Program-made: the position numbers and the translations under genes
Source: Promethearchaeota archaeon
GTDB lineage: Archaea > Asgardarchaeota > Lokiarchaeia > Sigyniarchaeales > SOKP01
DNA length: 64,000 bases
Direction of reading: 5' to 3'
Assembly (NCBI GenBank): GCA_016840085.1
Contig: JAEOTA010000081.1
Span: forward strand, 62,001 to 126,000
Shown: piece by piece, positions 9,778-19,509 of the stretch
Layout: every line of letters begins with the position of its first letter
Position numbering within the stretch: position 1 is the first letter of the stretch
The notes under the pieces: generated by a model
Seen by the model: only the letters and a program-made list of their open reading frames with translations
What the model was told of the DNA's origin: nothing
The model's database searches: none

Positions 9778-11577
9778 TTATTGATTTAAAAGATTTTGGA
9801 TTTCATAGATTTGGTCATCTAATTTTTTCACTAAAAGAGTTATTTTCTTCTTTTTTTCTTCAAGTTCTTCAGCAGAAATTTCTCCTTGTAGTTCTTGCAT
9901 ATCATAGTCTAACGCCATTTTATTTAAATTTGCTTTTTTTATCTTTATATCAAGCAATTGTTTTTTCAAATCTTCATTTTGATACCTATTCGTTATTGAA
10001 ATCGCTTCTGTAGTCGTAGAAGTTTCCAAGGGAGGGATTCCTTCAGATTCTTCTTTTAAAACTTTTTGATATTTCATTTCTAGCGGTTTTTCGTCAATTT
10101 TTTGAACAAATGGTTGCTCAGGTTGAGTTTTGATAACATTAGATTTTATTTTTAAAGATGGAGTCGCTGAGAGAGGTTTTGTGATTTTTTGTTCTGCGTC
10201 ACTTTTTATCTGACCATACGGAGAAATTTTTAACTGAGATTTAGCCTCTTTTGGAACAGTAACCACTCTTTTTGGTCGAATTTTAACCATAAAATCTTCA
10301 GGCTTTAATTTTAAACTTGTAGGTTCTTGAGCAATTTCTGGTTTTTTAAGCCCTTCTTGTTTAGGTATTTCCTTAATATCTTCAGTTTTTTCCTGAAGTA
10401 CTTCTTGTTCTATTCTTGGTTTTTCAATTGAAAACGGGCTTTTTTGAGGTGGATTTACTGATGGAGGAAGATGTGGTGGCGGAGGAGTTTTAAAAATTTT
10501 TGGTTCTTCAATGGGTATAGGGGCCTTAGATGTTTCAGACGGAACAGCTTTTTGGACTCTATCCGCATCTATAGGGTGTGCAGGGGTAACTTGCGGTGCT
10601 TCAACTTGTTCTAACATTGTTTTTATTTTTTGTGATTTCTCAAAAAATTCCTTTCCTAATGAATCATCTCCTAATTCCACGCATAAACTACTGATTTTAT
10701 CAAATAGAAATGCTGCTTTATCAAAATCAGCATCCTTCAAAACTTTTGTTGCCTCTTCAATCAATTTATCCCTCTCTAATAATGGCTTTAAAAGAGGAGA
10801 AACCTCTGCACTCATCTCTAAGATATCTGCGATTATTTGAATCATTTTATTACGATTTTCTGGATCTTTAGCTATCATTGAATAAGTTTTCAATCCTAAA
10901 ATTCTTTCGATTTGGGAAGGGTCCATAGCTCCTTCTAAATCTTGTTTATTGCCTATTATAGATGTATGTGCATCAGGTGCTTGTTCTTTTATTAATTCTA
11001 AGAAAAATTTGCTTTTTTCAACATTTTCTAATGTAGAATCAGTAATCAGGAGAACCGCATCACTTCCTTTAATAAAATTATTCCATAAGTAGCTAAATTG
11101 TTCCTGTCCTGCAAAATCCCATAAATGAAAATATAATTTACCAATTCTAATTGTAGCAATTTCGCCTGTGATCGTAGGTATATGTTGCATAGGGATTTCC
11201 TCTGCACGAATTAATTTAGTGATTGTAGTTTTACCTACTCCAGAAAATCCAACTAAAGATATTTTTGGTCTTAAATTTTTATGGATTCCATCTACTATTG
11301 GATCAAAAACTTCGAAAGTTTTGGCATCAAACCTGTGTTGTAGGATATCTTCAAATAAAGTTCCGAATTCTTTTCTACATCTCTCTAATTCTTTTTTAAC
11401 ATTATCAAATTTATCTGTTAACCCAGTTACAAATATGAACAGTAAGTCTAATTCTTTTTGTGTTATAAATGATACTTTAAATTTATAAAAATCATGAGAT
11501 TCTACTATATCTATTTCTCTTGAGGATACATCTTGCATAATTTCTTCTACTAGAAGACTCAATGCTTCTTGTTTCAT
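9778..11577 (-). CDS. Multidomain Arf/Ras-like GTPase: N-terminal longin/SRX-like region, GTPase, Pro-rich linker, C-terminal coiled coil
   Basis: GFSGVGKTTITKL (G1), DFAGQE (G3), GNKQDL (G4) at about aa 108-260; N-terminal 90 aa longin-like pattern; linker with PPPPHLPP; C-terminal coiled coil. Confidence 0.85.
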   Translation of the reverse strand: MKQEALSLLVEEIMQDVSSREIDIVESHDFYKFKVSFITQKELDLLFIFVTGLTDKFDNVKKELERCRKEFGTLFEDILQHRFDAKTFEVFDPIVDGIHKNLRPKISLVGFSGVGKTTITKLIRAEEIPMQHIPTITGEIATIRIGKLYFHLWDFAGQEQFSYLWNNFIKGSDAVLLITDSTLENVEKSKFFLELIKEQAPDAHTSIIGNKQDLEGAMDPSQIERILGLKTYSMIAKDPENRNKMIQIIADILEMSAEVSPLLKPLLERDKLIEEATKVLKDADFDKAAFLFDKISSLCVELGDDSLGKEFFEKSQKIKTMLEQVEAPQVTPAHPIDADRVQKAVPSETSKAPIPIEEPKIFKTPPPPHLPPSVNPPQKSPFSIEKPRIEQEVLQEKTEDIKEIPKQEGLKKPEIAQEPTSLKLKPEDFMVKIRPKRVVTVPKEAKSQLKISPYGQIKSDAEQKITKPLSATPSLKIKSNVIKTQPEQPFVQKIDEKPLEMKYQKVLKEESEGIPPLETSTTTEAISITNRYQNEDLKKQLLDIKIKKANLNKMALDYDMQELQGEISAEELEEKKKKITLLVKKLDDQIYEIQNLLNQ

Positions 11578-11683
11578 TGCTTTACCGAAATGCCTATAAT
11601 ATAGAAGCTCTTCACCCTTATATATAAATACTTGACGTAAAATAGCTTTTCACCAAAAAAGTATATAATTTACCCTCTTAAAA

Positions 11684-12172
11684 CTAATTCGAGAGATATT
11701 TTACTAAATCCTTAATAATCGAATATTTATCCTTTTTAATTTTTTCTTCTTTTAAAGTATCTTCTATTTTTGTAATCTCTTTTGAGAAATCAAAGATAGA
11801 AAATTCATGAATCTCTTCTTCAGAACTTTCACTTAATTTTTTCAAAAAAACACCAATACTTGGCATAAATTTTGCTAAGTTTACGCTTAATTCAAGTTTA
11901 GAAATTAATATTAAATCTTCTATAAATGTAAATAAATAGTTATTCTTTTTAGCTTCCAACGCAAATGAATTAATATTTTCTAAACTTAATTCAGCAGCAA
12001 TTTCTTTAGAATTTGAAATCAATGATAGAATTTTTTGAGGAATTACTTTTCCTTTAGAGAATTCCTTAATTGCCGATCCTAGTATAATTCCATATTTATT
12101 AGCGATTGCACATTCAGCATTTAAGTCAGATTTTAGTTGAGAGATAATTTCCTCGTAATTAATTTGATTCAT
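11684..12172 (-). CDS. Roadblock/LC7-like small protein
   Basis: MNQINYEEIISQLKSDLNAECAIANKYGIILGSAI...NYLFTFIEDLILISKLELSVNLAKFMPSIGVFLKKL pattern resembles the roadblock fold; next to a GTPase gene. Confidence 0.55.
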   Translation of the reverse strand: MNQINYEEIISQLKSDLNAECAIANKYGIILGSAIKEFSKGKVIPQKILSLISNSKEIAAELSLENINSFALEAKKNNYLFTFIEDLILISKLELSVNLAKFMPSIGVFLKKLSESSEEEIHEFSIFDFSKEITKIEDTLKEEKIKKDKYSIIKDLVKYLSN

Positions 12173-12284
12173 AATTTGGAAGTATTGCTTTTTAATAAAT
12201 AATGAAAACCTATTTATTTATATTTATTTTGTTATTAGAATCAATATAATACTAAGATTCTTAAGAATTTAATAAATAAAGAAA

Positions 12285-13082
12285 TTGAAAACATTTAAAA
12301 CACATTTTTCAGAAAAAGAATCTGATATTACGATTATTTCTGAATCGAAATCAGCAATATTAAGAGCTAAAGACACTTTATTTTTTCATAGAAATAATTT
12401 AGAAAGATATATTAAAAAAAATAATAATTTTTTAACTTCCTTCTCTCCAGTAAAAGTAAAAACAAGTTTAAGGATTGTTAATTTAATGGCAGAAGTAGCC
12501 TATATCTGTGATGTTGGTCCTATGGCTTCTGTAGCAGGAGCTTTAGCTGATTTAATGTTAGAAGCAATGAAAATAAAGGATAATACTACAGAAATTGATT
12601 TTATTCCAGCAAAAATTGCGTTAGTTGAAAATGGGGGTGAAATTTCAATAGATTCAATTAAACCAATGAAAGTTGCTTTATTCGCTGGATATAATGAATT
12701 AAATCTAAATATAGGATTCTTAATAGAAAAAAAAGATTGTCCTTTAGGAATTGGTACTAGTTCTGCTACAATAGGGCATGCGATTAGTTTAGGACAAGCT
12801 GATGTGGTGACAATCTTTGCAGAAAATGCAGCGTTAGCAGATACTGCAGCTACTAAAATTGGAAACTTAGTAAAGGGTAAAGATATCGAAACATCAATAA
12901 AAAAAGGTTTGGATGCCGTGGATAACATTTTTGGGGTTTCAGGAGCTTTTATTAGCAGAGAAAATAAAGTTGGTCAAACTGGTAAGTTGCCTAAATTAAT
13001 AAAGATTGAAGGAAATAAGAAAAAGATTCTTAAAGAAAAATTGGATAATATCTTTCCTGGAGATTATGAAATTTTTAGATAA
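12285..13082 (+). CDS. UPF0280 family protein
   Basis: VGPMASVAGALADLMLEAM, GIGTSSATIGHAISLGQADVVTIFA; TTG start. Confidence 0.82.
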   Translation: MKTFKTHFSEKESDITIISESKSAILRAKDTLFFHRNNLERYIKKNNNFLTSFSPVKVKTSLRIVNLMAEVAYICDVGPMASVAGALADLMLEAMKIKDNTTEIDFIPAKIALVENGGEISIDSIKPMKVALFAGYNELNLNIGFLIEKKDCPLGIGTSSATIGHAISLGQADVVTIFAENAALADTAATKIGNLVKGKDIETSIKKGLDAVDNIFGVSGAFISRENKVGQTGKLPKLIKIEGNKKKILKEKLDNIFPGDYEIFR

Positions 13083-15360
13083 CCCAATAAAGAGGAGTTT
13101 CCACCCCTTTCATCGTTTTTGATGATAATATTTTGTTTAAATAATCGAGAGTGTAATATTCTTCTAATTCCTCTTTTGATAATTGTCCAAATAAATCTCC
13201 TCCCTTGTTTATTATATATTCACCTGCGAAAATAATATAGACATCTGTATTATAATCACTTTTAATTTTACTTAAGATATTAATGCCACTCTCATTGATA
13301 TGGTTATTAGGAGGAAATAAATCAGTTTCATTTTTCAAAAAAATAAAATTCTCATTATAAGTAAACGAACCATCTTGATCACTAAAAAGATAATCATAAT
13401 GATTAAATACATGATTCCATCCAACTTTAGTAAAGATAACATTTTTATCCACAGTGTTATTTGAATACCATTGAATAGAACTTGCATCCCTCTTCTTTAC
13501 ATCAAAAACTTCATAACTGACTGACTCATAAAAATAAGATGTAAATAATGAAAATGATATTATCATTAAAAAGGTAAATTTTAGTCTAAAGTTTTTAAAT
13601 TTGTTTAACCTTATAAGCTTATATATATACGAAATAAACCCAATCACAATAAATGGAGGTATAAGATATAGAATTCTTTGCCAAATCAAATTACTAAGAA
13701 TAAAAACGTTAAAAATAAAACCTATTGCCAATAATATAATGAGACTTAATCCCCAAATAAATATCGGTTTTCCTCTTGGCTTTTTTTGAAATAGAATCAT
13801 TCCCCATATAGAAAATGCGCTTATTAATATAATTTCAGTTACATAGAATATATTAATCATTTCTATTTTAAGCCAGAACAAGTTTACGATCAATAAAACA
13901 ACTACAAGGAGAATCAAAATACTTAAAATTAGTGGAATTATTATTCTGTCTTCGATTCTTTTGTAAAAATTATTTCCTTCTCCTTTAATCACAGATGAAA
14001 ATCTTCCTTTAGTAAAAATGATTGATTTTTGTAATCTCCAGAATAAAATAGCTCCAGCTGTAACCCCGGCTATAATCATAAATAGTAAGAGATACCATGA
14101 GATATTGAATGGAATTAAAAACCAATAATGTCCACTTCCAATTCCAAAATAACTTAATACTAAAAAAATCCCTAATAATCCTACTAAAAAGATTAAGTCA
14201 AAACCGCGCTTGTAATCTTTCAAAAAATAAATAAAATATAACCATAAATAAGAGATTAAAAATATTATAGATGTGACTACGTGCGTAAGAACAGCACTAA
14301 TAAAGATTATCGTAATTATTATATAAAAGAAAGAAATGTTTGTAAGAATGTCTTTTCTCTGTGGGCGTTCTACTTTAATAAAATTTTGTAATCGTACATA
14401 TAGAAGGAAAAATATAGCTAGACATTTAATTAACGCGGAACCTGAAGGCCAATATTGAAGCATCATTGTAGAGAAGCCTAGCGAAGAAAACTCTAAAATA
14501 AATACACTAAGAAATGCTAGATTCCGATTTTTAAATATTCTTAAAGATATATTATAGAAAACAAGAGCAGAAAGAAAGAAAGTATAAAATACCAAAAATT
14601 TTGGTAAAAGTACATGATTCAAACCAGAAAAAAAATTGATTACTGCTCCAAAAATACTTAAACCCATTTCTCCATGATATTCTTTAATAGGAATAATATT
14701 TTCACTTGTTATTCTTTGGCTATTAAGAATATGAAGCCATGGATCAGTTCCACCAAAATTACTAAATTTAAAAATATTCATAATACAGATTAAGAAGATA
14801 AAAATTATTAAGAGGATGCCATTTAGAGGTATGTTGTCTTTGAAAAATTTATATAGAGAGAACTTATTGATTTTTTCATGTTTATTTTTCAAATACTCTT
14901 TAGATTTAATGAAATTATATAATCCTTTTTTCCATTCACCAAATATTATAATAATTATTAACAGTAAAAAAAATATTAAAGTAAAAGAAAAGAAAAAAAA
15001 CCCTATAATTGGAATACCTATCCAATATCCAATATAACCTATAAAAATGTAAAAAGCTGAATTAATAACTATTGTTAGACTTAATTTTTCTAAAAAACTA
15101 AAATTCTGCTTTTTCATTAGTATGAAAAAGATGGGGTAAGTGGGTAAAAATAATAAAGCAAAAATGGTACTAATAATTACACTCGATTGAAAAAGATATT
15201 CAAGAATAAAGATATCTGCTATACCTAAAAAAGTAGTAAAATTAATTAATTTAAAAAAAATGAATGTAAAAGAAACTATAGAAATTATAAAAATAAATAG
15301 ATTTATTCTTGAATAAATGGAAAGTAATGCTGTGGTTATTTTATTTTTAATATTATTCAT
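13075..15360 (-). CDS. Large polytopic membrane protein, GT-C-like glycosyltransferase (paralogue A)
   Basis: Many TM segments; GGTDPWLHILNSQRI loop; same length (761 aa) as and alignable with 38665..40950; C-terminus ...TPLYWVI. Confidence 0.75.
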   Translation of the reverse strand: MNNIKNKITTALLSIYSRINLFIFIISIVSFTFIFFKLINFTTFLGIADIFILEYLFQSSVIISTIFALLFLPTYPIFFILMKKQNFSFLEKLSLTIVINSAFYIFIGYIGYWIGIPIIGFFFFSFTLIFFLLLIIIIIFGEWKKGLYNFIKSKEYLKNKHEKINKFSLYKFFKDNIPLNGILLIIFIFLICIMNIFKFSNFGGTDPWLHILNSQRITSENIIPIKEYHGEMGLSIFGAVINFFSGLNHVLLPKFLVFYTFFLSALVFYNISLRIFKNRNLAFLSVFILEFSSLGFSTMMLQYWPSGSALIKCLAIFFLLYVRLQNFIKVERPQRKDILTNISFFYIIITIIFISAVLTHVVTSIIFLISYLWLYFIYFLKDYKRGFDLIFLVGLLGIFLVLSYFGIGSGHYWFLIPFNISWYLLLFMIIAGVTAGAILFWRLQKSIIFTKGRFSSVIKGEGNNFYKRIEDRIIIPLILSILILLVVVLLIVNLFWLKIEMINIFYVTEIILISAFSIWGMILFQKKPRGKPIFIWGLSLIILLAIGFIFNVFILSNLIWQRILYLIPPFIVIGFISYIYKLIRLNKFKNFRLKFTFLMIISFSLFTSYFYESVSYEVFDVKKRDASSIQWYSNNTVDKNVIFTKVGWNHVFNHYDYLFSDQDGSFTYNENFIFLKNETDLFPPNNHINESGINILSKIKSDYNTDVYIIFAGEYIINKGGDLFGQLSKEELEEYYTLDYLNKILSSKTMKGVETPLYWVI

Positions 15361-15374
15361 CTTTTTTAAAGGAT

Positions 15375-16346
15375 TTACGATATCTGTAAATCTATTTTAT
15401 ATTTTTGACTATGCCATGTAAAATACTCTCTCAATCCTTCTTCTTGTGTATATTTTGGCTGGTAATTTATAATTTTTTTAGCCTTAGAAATATCACCAAA
15501 ACTATGTAATATATCACCAGGCCGAGGATCTGTATATGTAATCTTTAAATCTTCTCTGTTTGTTAATTTTAAAATCAATTTTGCGAGATCTGTTAATTTA
15601 ATTGGAGAACCAGCTGCTATATTTAAAATTTCACCTTTTATATTATGCTCAACAGCTAATATATTAGTCTGAATTACATCTTCAACATAAGTAAAATCCC
15701 TTGATTGCTCTCCATTACCAAATATTATTAGATTCTTATTATTGATGAGTCTTCCTAACCAAATTGCGATTACCCCGCTATAAGTTGAATCCTTTTGTCT
15801 TGGACCAAAAACATTAAAATATCTCAAAGATACTGTCTTTAATCCATAAATTTGATAATATACCTGCATATACGCCTCACCAGTCATTTTAGATACACCA
15901 TAAGGAGAAATTGGTAAACAATTCATATCCTCCCTTTTAGGTAATTCAGGACTATCTCCATATACTGAAGAACTTGACGCAAAGATGATCTTTTCGACAT
16001 CCATTTTCCTGGCTGCATTTAAAATGTTTAATGTACCATTCACATTAACATCATTGCATGATTCTGGCATTAATATTGATTGAGGTACACTAGTAAATGC
16101 TGCTTCATGATATATGATGTCAATATCTTCAAAGATTTCTAATAAAAAGTTTAAATCTCTTATATCCCCTTTTTTAAATTTAAAATTTTTGTGTTCTAAA
16201 ACATTTTCTAAATTGTCTAAACTGCCATTAAATAGGTTATCAACACCTATTACTTCTGCCCCTAATTCAATTAATTTACTTGTTATATTACTTCCGATGA
16301 ACCCAGCAGCTCCAGTAACAAGAATTCTTTTATCTTCAATTTTCAT
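15375..16346 (-). CDS. NAD-dependent epimerase/dehydratase (UDP-glucose 4-epimerase-like SDR)
   Basis: VTGAAGFIGSNI; SSSSVYGDS; YGVSKMTGE; FNVFGPRQ. Confidence 0.92.
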   Translation of the reverse strand: MKIEDKRILVTGAAGFIGSNITSKLIELGAEVIGVDNLFNGSLDNLENVLEHKNFKFKKGDIRDLNFLLEIFEDIDIIYHEAAFTSVPQSILMPESCNDVNVNGTLNILNAARKMDVEKIIFASSSSVYGDSPELPKREDMNCLPISPYGVSKMTGEAYMQVYYQIYGLKTVSLRYFNVFGPRQKDSTYSGVIAIWLGRLINNKNLIIFGNGEQSRDFTYVEDVIQTNILAVEHNIKGEILNIAAGSPIKLTDLAKLILKLTNREDLKITYTDPRPGDILHSFGDISKAKKIINYQPKYTQEEGLREYFTWHSQKYKIDLQIS

Positions 16347-16475
16347 ATTTAATCAATTAAAAATCTTGAGATTATTTTTATTAAAATCTTGTAATGTTAT
16401 TTAACATTTTTAATAAAATTGATAACCTAAACATGTTCATAAAGAAGAAATTTTTTAATAGTATTTTAAAAATTA

Positions 16476-17627
16476 TTAGCGTGAATCCGTTAAATATTTC
16501 ATAAATTCTTTTTTATACTCTTTTGGAAGTTTATCTGGTCTTTTTAGGTCTGAATCAGGACTTACTTTAGTTTTAATCAAGATCATAATTGGACCTTCTC
16601 GATTTTTAATATCTTCTAATGATTCTAATAATTTCTCTTTAGATTCTATTAAAATTCCTAATTTGTAATTTGATGCCAAGGCTATATTAGTGAATTTAAC
16701 ATTGGGAGAATTTGTAGGTTGACTTCCTGTAGATTCATGAACTTCATTATCTAATATAATATGAACGAAGTTTGTAGGTGAATACTTTCCAATCGTTGTA
16801 AAAGCCCCCATTTGCATAATTGTTGCTCCATCTCCATCAAATACAATTACTCTTTTATCTGGCTTTTGAAGAGCTATACTTAATCCAATAGAACTAGCGC
16901 ATCCCATTGATCCAATATTATAGAAACTTTTATTATGTTCTTTTTTTCTTGATTCTCTATACTCAAATAATTTTCTTGAAATATATCCTGTGGTAGAAAC
17001 AATAATTTCATCATTAGTTAAATTATTCATAATTAACTCTATTACTTCTTTCGTTGTCAATGAATAATTATTTAATGATTTTTTTTTCATTTCATAAAAT
17101 TGAAAGAAATTTCGTCGAAAAATTAAAGCATATGGACCATTTTCTTTCTTAAGATACTCAATTACCTTCTTAATCTCGTTTTTAATTAAAACTAAATCTG
17201 GTTTAAGGATAGTATAAGGAATTTGCAATGTATCTAATAATGGGAGCATAATTTCACCCATTTTCTTATGTTGAGGTGCATCAATTTTATCAGGTTCACC
17301 TCTCCACCCAATCATTAAGAGAACAGGAATTGAGTATACTTCTGGATCACATAATGACGTAATAGGATTGATTGTCTTCCCAAATCCAGAATTTTGCATA
17401 TAAACAATTCCTATTTTATTTGTTGCTAAATGATAACCAGAAGCAATAGCAATAGCTTCACATTCATTGCAAGCAACAACATTTTTTAGACCTTTTCCAT
17501 CATTATCAGCTAAGTATTTCATCCAATCTTTAAATGTGGAATCAGGGATTCCAGTAAAGAAAGTAAAATCAAAATTTTTTAAAATTTCAAAAAAATCCTC
17601 GCACCTAATCATTTTTATCATCAACAA
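16476..17627 (-). CDS. ppd: Phosphonopyruvate decarboxylase (ThDP-dependent)
   Basis: FFTGIPDSTFKDW, NECEAIAIASGYHLATNKIGIVYMQNSGFGKTINPITSL, IGWRGEPDKIDAPQHKKMG, ThDP motif GDGATIMQMGAF...HIILDN; adjacent to PEP mutase operon. Confidence 0.93.
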   Translation of the reverse strand: MLMIKMIRCEDFFEILKNFDFTFFTGIPDSTFKDWMKYLADNDGKGLKNVVACNECEAIAIASGYHLATNKIGIVYMQNSGFGKTINPITSLCDPEVYSIPVLLMIGWRGEPDKIDAPQHKKMGEIMLPLLDTLQIPYTILKPDLVLIKNEIKKVIEYLKKENGPYALIFRRNFFQFYEMKKKSLNNYSLTTKEVIELIMNNLTNDEIIVSTTGYISRKLFEYRESRKKEHNKSFYNIGSMGCASSIGLSIALQKPDKRVIVFDGDGATIMQMGAFTTIGKYSPTNFVHIILDNEVHESTGSQPTNSPNVKFTNIALASNYKLGILIESKEKLLESLEDIKNREGPIMILIKTKVSPDSDLKRPDKLPKEYKKEFMKYLTDSR

Positions 17628-17635
17628 ATAAAGAT

Positions 17636-18352
17636 TTAATTATTTTTTTTAAAATACTGCTTTGCTTTTTCTAAATCTTTGTGATCATCAATTTCAATAC
17701 AAAATTCATTAAAAAAACAAGGTTTTAAAACTATTTTATCTAAAATTTCATTTAGTGCATCTTCAGCATAGCAATTTACCTTATTATAGCTTACAAAAAT
17801 TTCTATTTGTTCAAACCATTGTTTCATAAATTCTTTTGATAATTTATATAATGGAGCTAAAAATGCTGTTTGTGGTCCTGACAAATCTACTCCTATCTTA
17901 TATATCCTATTATTTAAAATATTTGCTTTAAAGTCCTTCACGGGAGGGGGAATCTCTTTATTTACTAATACACAGTTTATATCTTTAGAATCAACTAAAA
18001 GCTTTATCAGATTTTCAGAAATTATTAAATCTCCATGAGAAATCAAAATATCATCAGTAATAACATCTCGAGCTAAATAAATTGAATATATATAATTGGT
18101 ATTTTCATAACGGGGATTATGAATAAATTGAACTTCAATAGAAGGATAAAACTTTTTAATATAGGATTTAATTTGATTCTCAAATGGACCAGTTGGAATT
18201 ATAAACTCTTTAAAGTTAAACTTAACGATGTTTCTTATTTGATAATCTAATATTGTTTCGTCATTATTAATTTTAACAAGGCATTTAGGCTTATTATTAG
18301 TTAATGGCGCTAATCTTTTGCCAATCCCTGCGTTTAACAATATCACTTTCAT
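17636..18352 (-). CDS. Nucleotidyltransferase, LicC/PntC-like (candidate phosphonate cytidylyltransferase)
   Basis: VILLNAGIGKRLAPLTNNKPKCLVKIN; SHGDLIISE; translationally coupled (ATGA overlap) to the Fe-ADH gene. Confidence 0.8.
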   Translation of the reverse strand: MKVILLNAGIGKRLAPLTNNKPKCLVKINNDETILDYQIRNIVKFNFKEFIIPTGPFENQIKSYIKKFYPSIEVQFIHNPRYENTNYIYSIYLARDVITDDILISHGDLIISENLIKLLVDSKDINCVLVNKEIPPPVKDFKANILNNRIYKIGVDLSGPQTAFLAPLYKLSKEFMKQWFEQIEIFVSYNKVNCYAEDALNEILDKIVLKPCFFNEFCIEIDDHKDLEKAKQYFKKNN

Positions 18353-19509
18353 CTTATATCATTTAAGATTTTCCTTAATTTTGTTTCTGTAAGTAAACGA
18401 GGATTATTTTTTACTCTTTCAGGATTGAATCCATTTTTTATAATTAATTCAATATCCTCCTGAGTCTTAATATGCAAATTCTCTAATTTTATTTCTAATC
18501 CAATATTTATTATTAAATTTCTAATAATTTCTCGTGCTTCGATAAAATCTGAAGCACCAATTATTGAAATTAGTTCTTTCATAACCTTTTTAACATATTC
18601 AACTCCACGTGAATCTATTATATCATCTTCACTCACATCTGAATTAAAGACAATCATAGAAGGTAAAGTCAAAGCAACTGCATGTCCATGAGGTATATTA
18701 AAGTATGAAGTAATAGGATATGAAATAGCATGACAAGCAGTCGTTTTTGTGATGTTTATTGCTTTTCCAGCATAATTTGCCGCAATTACCATATTATACC
18801 TAGATTTTTTATCAGGGGTGTTAACAGCTTTTATTAAATTATTTAATATAAGCTCAATTGCCTTCTTCGCATAGTTTTTTGATTCATCAGTAGAATTTAT
18901 ATTCCAAAAAGATTCAATAGCTTGAGTGAGTGCATCTAAACCGGAAACAGCAGTGTTTTTTTTCGACAAGCTGTATGTAAACTGAGGATCGACAATCACA
19001 TATTCTGGTTGTAAGTATTCTGGTTCTGCTAAAGAATATTTATCTTTATCTATGTAAACAACAGCAAAATGAGTTGCTTCACTCCCAGAACCTGCTGTTG
19101 TTGGAATCCGAATTAAAGGTATGCCTTTTTTTTTTATTTCTTTTTTTTTTACGATAAGATCTATAGGAGAATTATCATTAGTTGATAAAATTGAAATAGA
19201 TTTTCCCATATCTAAGACTGATCCTCCTCCAACAGCGATAATTACATCAAAATCTTGGCTTTTAAATAAGTCTAATCCTTTTTTTATATCATTTAATTTT
19301 GGATTTGGAGAAAAATCATTGAATTGGATATAATCATAATTTTTGAGAATCTTAAGAAGCTTTTCTTTTATAATAGTCTTCTCAAAAGAATCTTTTCCTG
19401 TTATTAGGAATATATTTTTAAAGGTATTCTTTCTTAAAATCGTCTTTAATTTATTAATAGAGTTAAATCCTAAATATTCTATCATTTTTGTGTTATATTT
19501 ATTAATCAA
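18349..19509 (-). CDS. Iron-containing alcohol dehydrogenase, candidate phosphonoacetaldehyde reductase
   Basis: GGGSVLDMGKSISIL, TTAGSGSEATHFAV, ACHAISYPITSYFNIPHGHAVALTLP; overlaps the PEP mutase stop by TTGA; operon context. Confidence 0.85.
   Translation of the reverse strand: MINKYNTKMIEYLGFNSINKLKTILRKNTFKNIFLITGKDSFEKTIIKEKLLKILKNYDYIQFNDFSPNPKLNDIKKGLDLFKSQDFDVIIAVGGGSVLDMGKSISILSTNDNSPIDLIVKKKEIKKKGIPLIRIPTTAGSGSEATHFAVVYIDKDKYSLAEPEYLQPEYVIVDPQFTYSLSKKNTAVSGLDALTQAIESFWNINSTDESKNYAKKAIELILNNLIKAVNTPDKKSRYNMVIAANYAGKAINITKTTACHAISYPITSYFNIPHGHAVALTLPSMIVFNSDVSEDDIIDSRGVEYVKKVMKELISIIGASDFIEAREIIRNLIINIGLEIKLENLHIKTQEDIELIIKNGFNPERVKNNPRLLTETKLRKILNDIR

Noticed and set aside
12500-12928. 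Minus ORF 12500..12928
   Set aside because: Antisense to UPF0280 gene; no family features.
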